A stretch of 64,000 nucleotides of DNA from Lentilactobacillus hilgardii DSM 20176 = ATCC 8290 (GTDB lineage: Bacteria > Bacillota > Bacilli > Lactobacillales > Lactobacillaceae). This document shows, in pieces, positions 46,769 to 55,669 of this stretch; position 1 is the stretch's first letter, and each line of letters opens with the position of its first letter. Under the pieces are notes generated by a model. It was not told the DNA's origin and made no database searches. It saw nothing but the letters and a program-made list of their open reading frames with translations. The DNA is taken from positions 1 through 64,000 of the forward strand of contig NZ_GG669999.1 in the NCBI RefSeq assembly GCF_000159315.1, read 5' to 3'. A program made the translations under genes and the position numbers.

Positions 46769-47797
46769 ATGGCAAAACAAGATGTTAAGGATCTTGATTG
46801 GTCCAATTTGGGATTTACATATAGAGATTTACCATATAGTTACAACGAAGAATTTAAAGATGGTAAATGGCAGAACGGTGGCTTGACTACTGATTCCACA
46901 CTTACATTTTCCGAAGCCGCCGAAGATCTTCACTACGGTCAAGAAGTTTTTGAGGGCATGAAGGCTTATCGGACAAAGGACGGTGGCATCAACCTGTTCC
47001 GTCCTGAAATGAATGCCGAAAGAATGGCCAATTCGGCTAAGCGACTTGTAATGGAACAATATCCAAAGGATAAGTTTGTTGAGGCTGTTAAAGCCGTTGT
47101 TAAGGCAAACCAAGAATTTGTACCACCTTATGGTTCGGGCGGATCATTATACATTCGTCCATTTATGGTGGGAACCGAGCCTGTTGTGGGTGTTTCCCCA
47201 TCGACTGAGTATACGTTCCATATTTATGCGACTCCGGTTGGCGCTTATATTAAGGGATTAAATCCAATGCCTTATACCGTTAGCGACTATGATCGAGCTG
47301 CCGGTGCCGGTACTGGTCAGGCTAAAACTGCCGGTAACTATGCAAGTAGTTTATTACCATCAATTTTAGCCAAAAAAGCCGGCTTTGCGGACTGCCTGTA
47401 CTTGGATCCTCGTGAACACAAGTATATCGATGAATTTGGTGGCGCTAATTTCTATGGTGTCACTAAGGATGGGCAATTTCTGACACCAAAATCAGATTCT
47501 ATCTTGCCATCAATTACCAAGAAGTCCATTTTACAAATTGCAAAGGATCAGGGACTAAATCCTCAGGAAACCCGAATTGCAATTGATGATTTGGATAACC
47601 TTGCAGAAGCTGGCGCAATGGGAACAGCTGCCGTTATTTCACCTGTCGGCTCGTTGACTTATAAGGGCAATAAGCATGTCTTCTATAGTGAAACAGAAGC
47701 TGGCCCTGTTACGCAGAAGTTGTATGATACTTTGTTTGGCATTCAAGAAGGCGATGTTGAAGATAAGCATGGCTGGGTTGAATCCGTCGATCTATAA
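46769..47797 (+). CDS. ilvE: Branched-chain amino acid aminotransferase, copy 1
   Basis: This 342-aa class IV PLP aminotransferase interconverts Leu, Ile and Val with their keto acids. PLP lysine K186 lies in GQAKTAGNYASSLLP; other blocks are YGQEVFEGMKAYR near 52-64, RPFMVGTEP near 131, and EAGAMGTAAVISPVG near 277-291. AAGGAGG lies about 10 nt before ATG. It has its own promoter and terminator, followed by a paralogue. Confidence 0.94.
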   Translation: MAKQDVKDLDWSNLGFTYRDLPYSYNEEFKDGKWQNGGLTTDSTLTFSEAAEDLHYGQEVFEGMKAYRTKDGGINLFRPEMNAERMANSAKRLVMEQYPKDKFVEAVKAVVKANQEFVPPYGSGGSLYIRPFMVGTEPVVGVSPSTEYTFHIYATPVGAYIKGLNPMPYTVSDYDRAAGAGTGQAKTAGNYASSLLPSILAKKAGFADCLYLDPREHKYIDEFGGANFYGVTKDGQFLTPKSDSILPSITKKSILQIAKDQGLNPQETRIAIDDLDNLAEAGAMGTAAVISPVGSLTYKGNKHVFYSETEAGPVTQKLYDTLFGIQEGDVEDKHGWVESVDL

Positions 47798-47838
47798 AAC
47801 GAATAACTGCCTTTAGGCCATTTGGTATTGTCTAAGGT

Positions 47839-47874
47839 AAAAACGTTTCTCCCTTTTGGGCGAAGCGTTTTTTG
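47839..47874 (+). terminator. Terminator after ilvE1
   Basis: AAAAACGTTTCTCCC pairs with GGGCGAAGCGTTTTT with two mismatches, ending in a T run. Confidence 0.87.
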
Positions 47875-47927
47875 ATGTTGTAAAAAGCAATAAATTAAAA
47901 TCTGACAAAATTACAATTTCAATCGGG

Positions 47928-47956
47928 TTGACATTAACCCATTAAAATATTAGACT
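47928..47956 (+). promoter_or_regulatory. Likely ilvE2 promoter
   Basis: TTGACA (47928-47933), a 17-nt spacer and TAGACT (47951-47956), about 60 nt upstream of ilvE2. Confidence 0.6.
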
Positions 47957-48016
47957 ATTAGAAATTGGTTAGACCAAGCCGATTGAATATCATTACATAT
48001 TTTTAGGAGGATTTTT

Positions 48017-49057
48017 ATGGCTAAAGCAAAACCAGCATCAGAGTTAGATTACAACAACTTAGGATTCAACTATATGGATCTGCCTTATCGTTTCCTAGCC
48101 CACTATTCGGATGGCAGATGGGACGCTGGCAAGTTGACTGAAGACAGTACATTACATATTTCAGAAGGGTCAACGTCTCTTCATTACGGTCAGGCGGATT
48201 TTGAAGGCCTGAAAGCTTACCGGACAAAAGACGGCAGTATTAATTTATTCCGACCGGATATGAACGCAAAACGGATGCATAATAGTTGTGAGCGTTTACT
48301 AATGCCGCCATACCCTGAAGATAAGTTTATTGAGGCTGTTAAGCAGGTTGTAGCAGCAAATGCCGATTATGTGCCGCCATATGGTACCGGCGCAACGCTT
48401 TATTTGCGTCCTTTAATGATCGGAATTGGAGGCAATATCGGTGTTCATCCAGCTTCAGAGTACTTGTTCACCATTTTTGCGATGCCTGTTGGTGCCTACT
48501 ATAAAGGTGGGTTAAAGCCAACTAACTTCACGACCTCATATTATGATCGTGCTGCACCTCACGGAACCGGTCAAAGCAAGGTTGGCGGTAACTACGGCGG
48601 GAGTTTACTTCCCGGGGACGAGGCTCATAAAGCAGGTTATTCGGACGTTATCTATCTTGACCCAGCTACTCATACAAAAATCGAAGAAGCCGGTTCTGCC
48701 AACTTCTTTGGCATTACAAAGGATAACGAATTTGTTACACCAAAATCACCATCAATCTTACCAAGTATTACAAAATATTCCGCACTTTACTTGGCTGAGC
48801 ATCGATTGGGACTAAAAGCTGTTCAAGGCGATGTCTTTATTAATGATTTGGATCGCTTTAAAGAGGCTGGCGCAATGGGAACTGCCGCTGTTATTTCACC
48901 AATCGGCGGTATCGAATATAAAGATAAGCTTCATGTATTTTATAGTGAAACTGAAGTTGCACCATTAACACGTAAGCTTTACGATGAATTAACCGGTATT
49001 CAATTTGGCGATGTAGAAGCGCCGGAAGGATGGATTCAAAAAGTACCGCTCAATTGA
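48017..49057 (+). CDS. Branched-chain amino acid aminotransferase, copy 2
   Basis: This 346-aa paralogue of the preceding gene has the same layout: HYGQADFEGLKAYRTKDG near 56-73, PLP lysine K188 in GQSKVGGNYGGSLLP, and EAGAMGTAAVISPIGG near 281-296. By eye the two share roughly half their residues. It has an AGGAGG site 6 nt upstream and separate promoter and terminator, so the pair are independent units. Substrate preference may differ from copy 1. Confidence 0.92.
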   Translation: MAKAKPASELDYNNLGFNYMDLPYRFLAHYSDGRWDAGKLTEDSTLHISEGSTSLHYGQADFEGLKAYRTKDGSINLFRPDMNAKRMHNSCERLLMPPYPEDKFIEAVKQVVAANADYVPPYGTGATLYLRPLMIGIGGNIGVHPASEYLFTIFAMPVGAYYKGGLKPTNFTTSYYDRAAPHGTGQSKVGGNYGGSLLPGDEAHKAGYSDVIYLDPATHTKIEEAGSANFFGITKDNEFVTPKSPSILPSITKYSALYLAEHRLGLKAVQGDVFINDLDRFKEAGAMGTAAVISPIGGIEYKDKLHVFYSETEVAPLTRKLYDELTGIQFGDVEAPEGWIQKVPLN

Positions 49058-49108
49058 ATTATTTAATAACTGAAATACAGAATTGAGTAGCGGCATTTTG
49101 ATCCGAAA

Positions 49109-49165
49109 GATAAATAAACGACCCGACTATTCTGTTTTTAAGACTAGTCGGGTTATTTATTTATC
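49109..49165 (+). terminator. Terminator after ilvE2
   Basis: GATAAATAA and ACGACCCGACTA pair with TAGTCGGGT and TTATTTATC, around a T-rich loop. A long stem with A/T flanks. Confidence 0.85.
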
Positions 49166-49224
49166 TGATTAGAAGGTTGAGACTTAAACATTTAAGATAG
49201 TTTAGAGAAATGGGAGATAACGAT

Positions 49225-50058
49225 ATGCTTAAACGAGAAGGTCATTCTCATACGGAATTTTGCCCACACGGTAGTGGTGATGATGTAGAATTAATGATTC
49301 AAAGGGCCATTCATCTGGGCTTCAAAGAGTATAGTATCACCGAGCATGCGCCACTGCCCCCAGAACTTCAGAACGAGTATGCGGGGCAAAAAACGGGTTT
49401 AACGGAAGCCTCAATGTCAATGTCCGATTTGGATGCTTACTTTAAAAAAATGACATTAATGAAGACTAAATACGCTGATCAAATTCACATTCATATTGGG
49501 TTTGAAGTGGACTACTTGGCAGATTTTGTCTCATGGACGAGAGATTTTCTGGATGAATATGGGCCAAGAACCGATGATAATATTTTATCCGTCCATTTCA
49601 TGAAGGGAAAAGATGACAAATATTGGTGTGTAGACGATACCATGCAAGATTTCGAAATCGGGTTGCTTAGCGAGTCAGAAAATGCTCAAACGTTATTTGC
49701 GACCTATTTTAATTTGGTTGATGAATCCGTTACAGCAAGCTTGGGTCAGTATGCGCCTAATCGAATCGGTCATATGACATTAATTCGAAAGTTTCAGGAT
49801 CGCTTTAATTTGGATTCTCAATATAACGAAACTAATCAAAAATTAATCCAAGAGATCCTTAGAAAAATCTTGGATAGGGGATTGCAGCTTGATTTCAACG
49901 CTGCGGGCCTTTATAAGGCTTATTGTAATCAGCCCTATCCGAACTTTAAAATCGCCATACAAGCGCAACAAATGGGTATTCAGCTGATTTATGGCAGTGA
50001 TGCGCACAGTGTGGCTGAGATCGGTCATGGTTATCACGGATTGGCAGAATTCTTTTAA
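49225..50058 (+). CDS. hisK: Histidinol-phosphatase, PHP family
   Basis: This 277-aa PHP-domain phosphatase removes phosphate from histidinol phosphate. Metal-binding motifs: GHSHTEFCPHG near 6-16, ITEHAPLP near 38-45, GFEVDYL near 92-98, and YGSDAH near 258-263. ATG 49225 has GGGAG 8 nt upstream; an in-frame ATG at 49210 overlaps that site. It lies before the his promoter and T-box, so hisK is outside T-box control unless read-through occurs. Confidence 0.92.
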   Translation: MLKREGHSHTEFCPHGSGDDVELMIQRAIHLGFKEYSITEHAPLPPELQNEYAGQKTGLTEASMSMSDLDAYFKKMTLMKTKYADQIHIHIGFEVDYLADFVSWTRDFLDEYGPRTDDNILSVHFMKGKDDKYWCVDDTMQDFEIGLLSESENAQTLFATYFNLVDESVTASLGQYAPNRIGHMTLIRKFQDRFNLDSQYNETNQKLIQEILRKILDRGLQLDFNAAGLYKAYCNQPYPNFKIAIQAQQMGIQLIYGSDAHSVAEIGHGYHGLAEFF

Positions 50059-50077
50059 CCAAATTCTCAGAAAGAGC

Positions 50078-50105
50078 TTGACTTTTTTATACGCCGTGTT
50101 ATGAT
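50078..50105 (+). promoter_or_regulatory. his operon promoter
   Basis: TTGACT (50078-50083), 16-nt spacer, TATGAT (50100-50105); each hexamer matches five of six bases. It starts the T-box transcript. Confidence 0.75.
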
Positions 50106-50111
50106 TTCTTA

Positions 50112-50426
50112 TAAATTAAAGATTAATAATAAAATAAAGTTTTGATTAGAAGAAGTAATCGGCTCTGAATGTAAAGAGAGTTCCGCTGCTGAGAAGGGAC
50201 CATTCCGACCGGTGAAAACACATCTATGAACTAGTTGATTGAACAGAGTAGATCAATTCGCAAGTTTAGCGTTATCAGGGTTACCGCAACTGTTATCGGG
50301 CATTTGTCTGCTGAGTAGTTGTTGGCAACGTAAGGCAATCTATCGTGAGGTAGGTGCAAATTGGGGTGGAACCGCGATTAAAATTCGTCCTCGAGAACTG
50401 ACTTTCAGTTTTCGAGGACGTTTTTT
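50112..50426 (+). promoter_or_regulatory. T-box leader of the his operon
   Basis: AGTA (50154-50157) lies on the 5' side of stem I and GAAAACACA on the 3' side, giving specifier CAC (histidine) at 50219-50221. The T-box GGGTGGAACCGCG is at 50364-50376. The terminator has a 16-bp stem (arms 50386-50401 and 50405-50420) with a three-base loop and six T. It should read uncharged tRNA-His and release hisZGBHAFIEC when histidine is short. Confidence 0.93.
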
Positions 50427-50523
50427 ATACAGTATGTGATTCAAAGTGATTATCAGAACACACAGATTTTTTTCAAACACAATTATTATCAATCCTCCAA
50501 TAAAATCTAAGGAAGTGGTCGAC

Positions 50524-51681
50524 ATGAAAAATAAAAATTTACCAAATGGCACTCGGGATGAGTTTGGCGTTCAAGCAGAAGTTAAAGAAGCAATTCAGAT
50601 GAAACTCTTAGGCCTCTTTAAAGACCGGGGGTTTCGAAAATTAACAACGCCGGTATTAGAGTATTCTGATGTTTTTGAACCACTCAGCACGGATAATTAT
50701 CGACCATATCAATTCTTGGATGAACAGGGTGAAACGTTGGTGCTTCGACCGGATCTGACATTACCGGTTGCAAGAGTCATGAGTACGACAGGCGTGGATT
50801 TGCCAGTCAAATGGTACTACAGCGGGGATGTCTTTCGAGTTAAAAGGCGGCTTTCGGGAAGCTATAATCAAACCACTCAAGCGGGGATTGAAATTATTGG
50901 TTACAAAGGAATTAAAGCTGACTGGGAATGCCTTCAGGTAGCATTATCTGGATGTCAGCAAATGGGCTTGGAAGATGTCACTGTTGAAATTAGCCAGGCA
51001 AAATTCGTTGATACGGTCATTAATCAACTTGAATTGCCCGAACCTACCAGAAACAGTCTAAAAATGGCATTGTTCGATAAAGATTTAAACCGTTATCAAA
51101 GTCTTTGGTCACCATTGGTACACACAAAGTTTGAAAAATTTTTAGCAGAATGGCCATGGTTGTTTGGGGACTTTGATCAGGTGATTCGAATTGTAGAAAC
51201 ACTGCCCAGATCAACAGAACTGGAAGCGATCATTAAGGATTTGATTGCAACTAAATCGTTTATTAATCAACAATTTCCCAACTTTCAGGTCACACTTGAT
51301 CTAAGTGTTCGGTCACCTCAGTCATATTATACCGGCATGGCTTTTCGAGGCTTTACCGGTAAATCAGCGGATTATTTATTCAGTGGTGGTCGATATGATG
51401 ATCTGTTAACAAACTTTCAGAAAGTAAAAGTCTCCGCTGTTGGTGTGGCGTTTGACGTTGACGCTTTGGTGGAACGAACGGCTTTACCGGCCAATAAACA
51501 GCAAACGCTTATTTATTTTGATGATGATCAATGGCAGCTTGCCGAAAAGAAGCTGCAGGAAATTCCAAATTCAACGCTCTGTCTCACACAATCGGTTCAA
51601 GCAGCTAAGCGGTTGGCTGATAGTGATGGTAACAAGCTTTTGGATTTGACGGAAGGCAGGTCACAAAATGGAACCAATTAA
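50524..51681 (+). CDS. hisZ: ATP phosphoribosyltransferase regulatory subunit
   Basis: This 385-aa HisRS-like protein without tRNA-charging ability activates the short HisG. Class II core motifs: LPNGTRDEFG near 7-16, EYSDVFEPLSTDNYRPYQFLD near 41-61 and GGRYDDLL near 291-298. AAGGAAGTGG precedes ATG 50524. It overlaps hisG by 14 nt. Confidence 0.94.
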   Translation: MKNKNLPNGTRDEFGVQAEVKEAIQMKLLGLFKDRGFRKLTTPVLEYSDVFEPLSTDNYRPYQFLDEQGETLVLRPDLTLPVARVMSTTGVDLPVKWYYSGDVFRVKRRLSGSYNQTTQAGIEIIGYKGIKADWECLQVALSGCQQMGLEDVTVEISQAKFVDTVINQLELPEPTRNSLKMALFDKDLNRYQSLWSPLVHTKFEKFLAEWPWLFGDFDQVIRIVETLPRSTELEAIIKDLIATKSFINQQFPNFQVTLDLSVRSPQSYYTGMAFRGFTGKSADYLFSGGRYDDLLTNFQKVKVSAVGVAFDVDALVERTALPANKQQTLIYFDDDQWQLAEKKLQEIPNSTLCLTQSVQAAKRLADSDGNKLLDLTEGRSQNGTN

Positions 51682-52321
51682 AATTGCCCTGACAAAGGGG
51701 CGAACAGAGCAACAGGTTGTCCCGTTACTGGAGGCGAGTGGTATTAACTGCCAGGGACTAAAAAATAAGGGTCGTAAATTAATTTTTAATGATGATCCAA
51801 GGTATGACTTTATTTTGGTGAAGGGCCCCGATGTTTTGACCTATTTAAATAGCGGTACCGTTCAAATAGGAATTGTTGGCAGCGATGTATTGGATGAACA
51901 GGAAAATTCCCAATATGCCATGTTAAATTTGAGTGTTGGAAAATGCCGATTTGTCTTAGCCTCAACTGCTGATTTCAACCCACAGCAACAGCGGCGAAAG
52001 ATTATTGCAACCAAGTATCCCAACATTACCAAACGTTATTTTGAAGGCATTGGTGAAGATGTTGAGATTATTAAGATTGAAGGCTCGGTTGAACTTGCTC
52101 CGCTGATTGGATTGGCGGATGCAATTGTCGATATTGTGGAAACGGGAAATACCTTACGTGAAAACAACCTTCGGGTATACGCAAAGCTACAGCCGGTTAA
52201 TACCAAATTAGTCGTCAACCGTCTGGCGCTTAGGCAATATCAACCACAGATCAAAACATTGATTTCCAACTTACAGACAGCGGACAGGCAAGCCGTCAAG
52301 TCAAAATTAATCAGGGAGTGA
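51668..52321 (+). CDS. hisG: ATP phosphoribosyltransferase, short form
   Basis: This 217-aa catalytic subunit condenses PRPP with ATP, the first step of histidine synthesis. It shows [12 protein letters not shown] near 6-17, [13 protein letters not shown] near 66-78, and the PRPP site [13 protein letters not shown] near 152-164. It lacks the C-terminal regulatory domain, as expected with HisZ present. Confidence 0.95.
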   Translation: MEPIKIALTKGRTEQQVVPLLEASGINCQGLKNKGRKLIFNDDPRYDFILVKGPDVLTYLNSGTVQIGIVGSDVLDEQENSQYAMLNLSVGKCRFVLASTADFNPQQQRRKIIATKYPNITKRYFEGIGEDVEIIKIEGSVELAPLIGLADAIVDIVETGNTLRENNLRVYAKLQPVNTKLVVNRLALRQYQPQIKTLISNLQTADRQAVKSKLIRE

Positions 52322-52326
52322 CTAGT

Positions 52327-52911
52327 ATGAGAACGGCAACTATTTCCAGAAATACAAATGAAACGCAAATTGAATTACAGTTAAATCTTGATGATTATTC
52401 AACAATTCAAGTTGATACAGGTATTGGATTTCTTAATCACATGTTAACAGCATTTGCCAAACATGGTCGCTTCGGGTTGATTGTTAATGCCAAAGGTGAT
52501 TTGGATGTTGATCCACATCATACGACCGAAGACGTTGGCATCGCGCTTGGATTAGCATTAAAAGAGGCCTTGGGTGATAAAGCCGGCATCGAACGATTCG
52601 GGTCCGCGCTTATTCCGCTTGATGAAACACTTAGTCGAGTTGTCATTGATTTATCAGGAAGATCCTATCTTGTTTTTAAAGCAGAATTTGCCAATGATCA
52701 CTTGGGAGGATATGACACTGAAGTGACAGAAGATTTCTTTCAAGCTTTTGCATTTAATGCCGAATTAAATTTGCACGCCGAGGTCCTGTATGGACGTAAT
52801 ACACATCATAAAATCGAAACTTTATTTAAAGCTTTAGGAAGGGCATTACGGGCTGCTGTCACGCTGAATCCTGAAATTAAAGGGATTCCATCAACCAAGG
52901 GGGTCATTTAA
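52327..52911 (+). CDS. hisB: Imidazoleglycerol-phosphate dehydratase
   Basis: This 194-aa monofunctional dehydratase carries metal-binding motifs [13 protein letters not shown] near 36-48, [10 protein letters not shown] near 64-73 and [19 protein letters not shown] near 160-178. GGGAGTG lies before ATG 52327. It begins 5 nt after hisG; a hisD gene often placed between the two is absent. Confidence 0.95.
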   Translation: MRTATISRNTNETQIELQLNLDDYSTIQVDTGIGFLNHMLTAFAKHGRFGLIVNAKGDLDVDPHHTTEDVGIALGLALKEALGDKAGIERFGSALIPLDETLSRVVIDLSGRSYLVFKAEFANDHLGGYDTEVTEDFFQAFAFNAELNLHAEVLYGRNTHHKIETLFKALGRALRAAVTLNPEIKGIPSTKGVI

Positions 52912-53537
52912 TGATCATTGTGATTGATTACGATACTGGAAATACCAGAAACGTCAAAAAAGCGCTTGATTTTCTTGGTGTTGAAAATAAATTAAGTGCT
53001 GATCCACAGGAAATCACAAATGCGGATGGCGTTATTCTTCCTGGCGTCGGCGCTTTTAAAAAAGCCATCGATGCACTAAATGAACGGCAGTTAATTCCGG
53101 TTATTCAACAGGTTGCCAAACAGGGAACACCGATGTTAGGGATTTGTTTGGGCATGCAATTACTGTTCGATCGAAGTCTTGAATTCGGTGACACAACCGG
53201 ACTTTCACTTATCAAAGGCGATGTTATTCCAATCCCAACTAATTTAGGCGTGAAGGTTCCCCACATGGGGTGGGATTTGAATCAGGTTGCGCATTCTGAT
53301 CCGATTGCAGATATATTTGATCAACAATTCAGTTATTTTGTGCATTCGTTTTATGTCAAAACGTCTGCAGATAAGGTTTTGGTAACGACTGATTATGGTG
53401 TTCAAATACCAAGTATCGTTAGACAAAATAATGTGATCGGGATGCAGTTTCATCCTGAAAAGAGTGGTCAAGTTGGCCTTAATGGGTTAACAAAATTTAA
53501 GGAGATGGTTGAAAATGCAGATTATTCCCGCAATTGA
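52911..53537 (+). CDS. hisH: Imidazole glycerol phosphate synthase, HisH subunit
   Basis: This 208-aa class I glutamine amidotransferase supplies ammonia to HisF. The nucleophile lies in GICLGMQLLF near 77-86, and the His/Glu of the triad are in GMQFHPEKSG near 179-188. ATG overlaps the hisB stop by 1 nt, with AAGGGGG upstream. Confidence 0.95.
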   Translation: MIIVIDYDTGNTRNVKKALDFLGVENKLSADPQEITNADGVILPGVGAFKKAIDALNERQLIPVIQQVAKQGTPMLGICLGMQLLFDRSLEFGDTTGLSLIKGDVIPIPTNLGVKVPHMGWDLNQVAHSDPIADIFDQQFSYFVHSFYVKTSADKVLVTTDYGVQIPSIVRQNNVIGMQFHPEKSGQVGLNGLTKFKEMVENADYSRN

Positions 53538-54243
53538 TTTAAAAAACCAAGAGAGTGTGCGACTGTACCAAGGGGACTTTAACCAGACAACCTTGATTAG
53601 CGAGTCACCTGTTCAGCAGGCACTTGCGATTGAAAAGGCGGGATTAACCAATTTACATTTGGTTGATTTGGACGGTGCGAAATCCGGGCGTCCCGTCAAT
53701 CGGGCAATTATTCAACAAATTTGTGAACAAACCGGACTTGCTGTTGAGGTTGGCGGTGGCATTCGATCCCTTTCCCAAATCAATACCTATCTCACTTCAG
53801 GAGTGACTCGAGTTATTCTTGGTTCGGCAGCGTTGAATGATCCTGAACTGGTCCAAGAAGCAATTAAGCAATTTGGCGCAGATCAAATCGTTGTTGGCAT
53901 TGACGGTAAAGATGGACTGGTGGCAGTTTCAGGATGGCTTGAGCAAAGCACTGTCAAAATGGATGAATTAATGGCGTCAATGGTTGCTTTTGGCGTTAAG
54001 ACGTTTATTGTTACTGATATTTCAAGAGACGGTACAATGAGCGGTCCAAACGGTGACCAGTTGAGCCATTTACAAAAGCAATTTACAGCCGCAACCGTTA
54101 TTGCTTCAGGCGGTATCCGAAACGTCACAGACCTCAATCAGTTGGCTGGTTTGGGGATTCGTGCAGCAATTGTCGGCAAAGCAATGGCCACGGGAGATTT
54201 ACCGTTACAGACTTTGGCGGAGGTGAACCAAAATGTTGGCTAA
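53515..54243 (+). CDS. hisA: ProFAR isomerase
   Basis: This 242-aa TIM barrel opens the ribose ring of ProFAR. Catalytic Asp residues lie in IPAIDLKNQ near 4-12 and [12 protein letters not shown] near 165-176, and phosphate loops are GGGIRS and ASGGIRN. ATG 53515 has AAGGAG 10 nt upstream; a TTG two codons earlier is possible. It overlaps hisH by 23 nt. Confidence 0.95.
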   Translation: MQIIPAIDLKNQESVRLYQGDFNQTTLISESPVQQALAIEKAGLTNLHLVDLDGAKSGRPVNRAIIQQICEQTGLAVEVGGGIRSLSQINTYLTSGVTRVILGSAALNDPELVQEAIKQFGADQIVVGIDGKDGLVAVSGWLEQSTVKMDELMASMVAFGVKTFIVTDISRDGTMSGPNGDQLSHLQKQFTAATVIASGGIRNVTDLNQLAGLGIRAAIVGKAMATGDLPLQTLAEVNQNVG

Positions 54244-54991
54244 ACGAATTATTCCCTGCTTGGATGTTGACCACGGCCGAGTTAAAAAAGGTGTTAATTT
54301 TGTGAACTTGCAGGATGTTGGTGATCCCACCGAAATTGCCGCCGCCTATCAAAAGCAGGGGGCAGATGAACTTGTTTTTTTGGATATTACGGCAACCAAT
54401 GAAAAGAGAAAAGCAATTGTTGAAACAATTGAGCAGGTTGCAAGCCAGGTCTTTATGCCGTTGACCGTTGGTGGTGGCATTCATGACGTTTCGGATATGA
54501 TGAATCTGCTCAGGGCAGGTGCTGATAAAACAGCTGTTAACTCAGCTGCAGTTCGCCATCCTGAATTAATCACCCAAGGAGCTGAAAAGTTTGGAAGTCA
54601 ATGTGTTGTATTAGCAATTGATGCAAAATTTAATCCTCAAACCCAAACCTATCAAGTCTACGTGAATGGTGGCCGCAAAGCGACAAATTTGGATGCAGTA
54701 CAATGGGCAAAGGAAGGTGTCAAAAGAGGTGCAGGTGAGTTACTGGTTACCAGTATGGATAAAGACGGGACTAAAAGTGGTTACGATATTGATCTATACA
54801 GACAGTTAACAAAAGCTGTTTCAGTTCCGGTGATCGCTTCCGGTGGATGTGGAAAGCTGACAGATTTTTCGGATGTTTTCCGGGAGTCAGATGTGGATGG
54901 TGCATTAGCCGCTTCCGTTTTTCATTTTGGCGAACTGACTATTAGTGATGTTAAGCAACAATTAAAAACGGATGGGGTGATCGTACGTTAA
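54233..54991 (+). CDS. hisF: Imidazole glycerol phosphate synthase, HisF subunit
   Basis: This 252-aa TIM-barrel cyclase uses ammonia from HisH. Catalytic Asp residues are in [17 protein letters not shown] near 7-23 and [12 protein letters not shown] near 128-139. GGAGGTG precedes ATG. The final codons CGT-TAA overlap the expected hisI start. Confidence 0.95.
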   Translation: MLAKRIIPCLDVDHGRVKKGVNFVNLQDVGDPTEIAAAYQKQGADELVFLDITATNEKRKAIVETIEQVASQVFMPLTVGGGIHDVSDMMNLLRAGADKTAVNSAAVRHPELITQGAEKFGSQCVVLAIDAKFNPQTQTYQVYVNGGRKATNLDAVQWAKEGVKRGAGELLVTSMDKDGTKSGYDIDLYRQLTKAVSVPVIASGGCGKLTDFSDVFRESDVDGALAASVFHFGELTISDVKQQLKTDGVIVR

Positions 54992-55323
54992 AACCAGACT
55001 TTTCAAAATATCCGGACAATCTGGTTCCGACGATTGTTGTTGATAGTCAAACCAACCAGGTCTTAATGATGGCCTACGTTAACGAAGAAAGCTATCAGCG
55101 AAGTTTAAAAACCAGGCAAACCTGGTTTTGGTCTCGAAGTCGTCAGGAGCTATGGCATAAAGGCGAAACAAGCGGCAACACGCAAAAGATTGTTTCAATG
55201 GCGATTGATTGTGATGAGGATACATTATTAATGCGGGTGATTCCTGCTGGGCCGGCTTGTCATACCGGACACACAAGTTGTTTTTATCGAAATGTTTTAG
55301 AGGAGGAAAAAGATAATGGCTGA
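54988..55323 (+). CDS. hisI: Phosphoribosyl-AMP cyclohydrolase with TTA at the start position
   Basis: The frame encodes a complete His[19 protein letters not shown] leads into [27 protein letters not shown] and the metal cysteines in IDCDED and [11 protein letters not shown]. No ATG, GTG or TTG lies in frame before 55066, and the frame closes at TAA 54952. The family N-terminus and a good ribosome site (GGGGTGAT, 8 nt away) both point to 54988, which reads TTA. Starting at ATG 55066 would remove about 26 residues, including the first strands. The gene may use UUA, depend on coupling to the overlapping hisF stop, or be weakened. The 3' end overlaps hisE. Confidence 0.8.
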   Translation, partial: LKPDFSKYPDNLVPTIVVDSQTNQVLMMAYVNEESYQRSLKTRQTWFWSRSRQELWHKGETSGNTQKIVSMAIDCDEDTLLMRVIPAGPACHTGHTSCFYRNVLEEEKDNG

Positions 55324-55642
55324 ACAAAATTTGGATGATTTATATCAATTAATATTAGAAAGAAAAAATAATCCTGAAAAGGGATCTTACACAGACTATT
55401 TATTTACGAAAGGATTGGATAAAATCCTTAAAAAGGTAGGCGAGGAAGCTACCGAAGTGGTTGTTGCCGCTAAGAATGATTCAGATCCTGATTTTATCTT
55501 GGAAGTTGCCGATTTAGCCTATCACGTGGAAGTGTTAATGGCAGAGCGGGGAATTACAACTACCCAGATTAAGGAAGAATTGGCGAGTCGAGAAGGTCGT
55601 CAAAGTAAAATTCAGGATCGAAAAGATATTAAAAATTGGTAG
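55316..55642 (+). CDS. hisE: Phosphoribosyl-ATP pyrophosphatase
   Basis: This 108-aa all-alpha MazG-like enzyme removes pyrophosphate from PR-ATP. The motif [16 protein letters not shown] near 40-55 with following D/E residues binds magnesium. GAGGAGG lies upstream within hisI, and ATG overlaps the hisI stop by 8 nt. It is separate here, unlike fused HisIE proteins. Confidence 0.95.
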   Translation: MAEQNLDDLYQLILERKNNPEKGSYTDYLFTKGLDKILKKVGEEATEVVVAAKNDSDPDFILEVADLAYHVEVLMAERGITTTQIKEELASREGRQSKIQDRKDIKNW

Positions 55643-55669
55643 TTTAGTACCAAGAATTGGGGGACTCCT

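Noticed and set aside
54134-54484. 116-codon antisense frame over the hisA-hisF junction
   Set aside because: Shadow of two conserved his genes, with no start signal.
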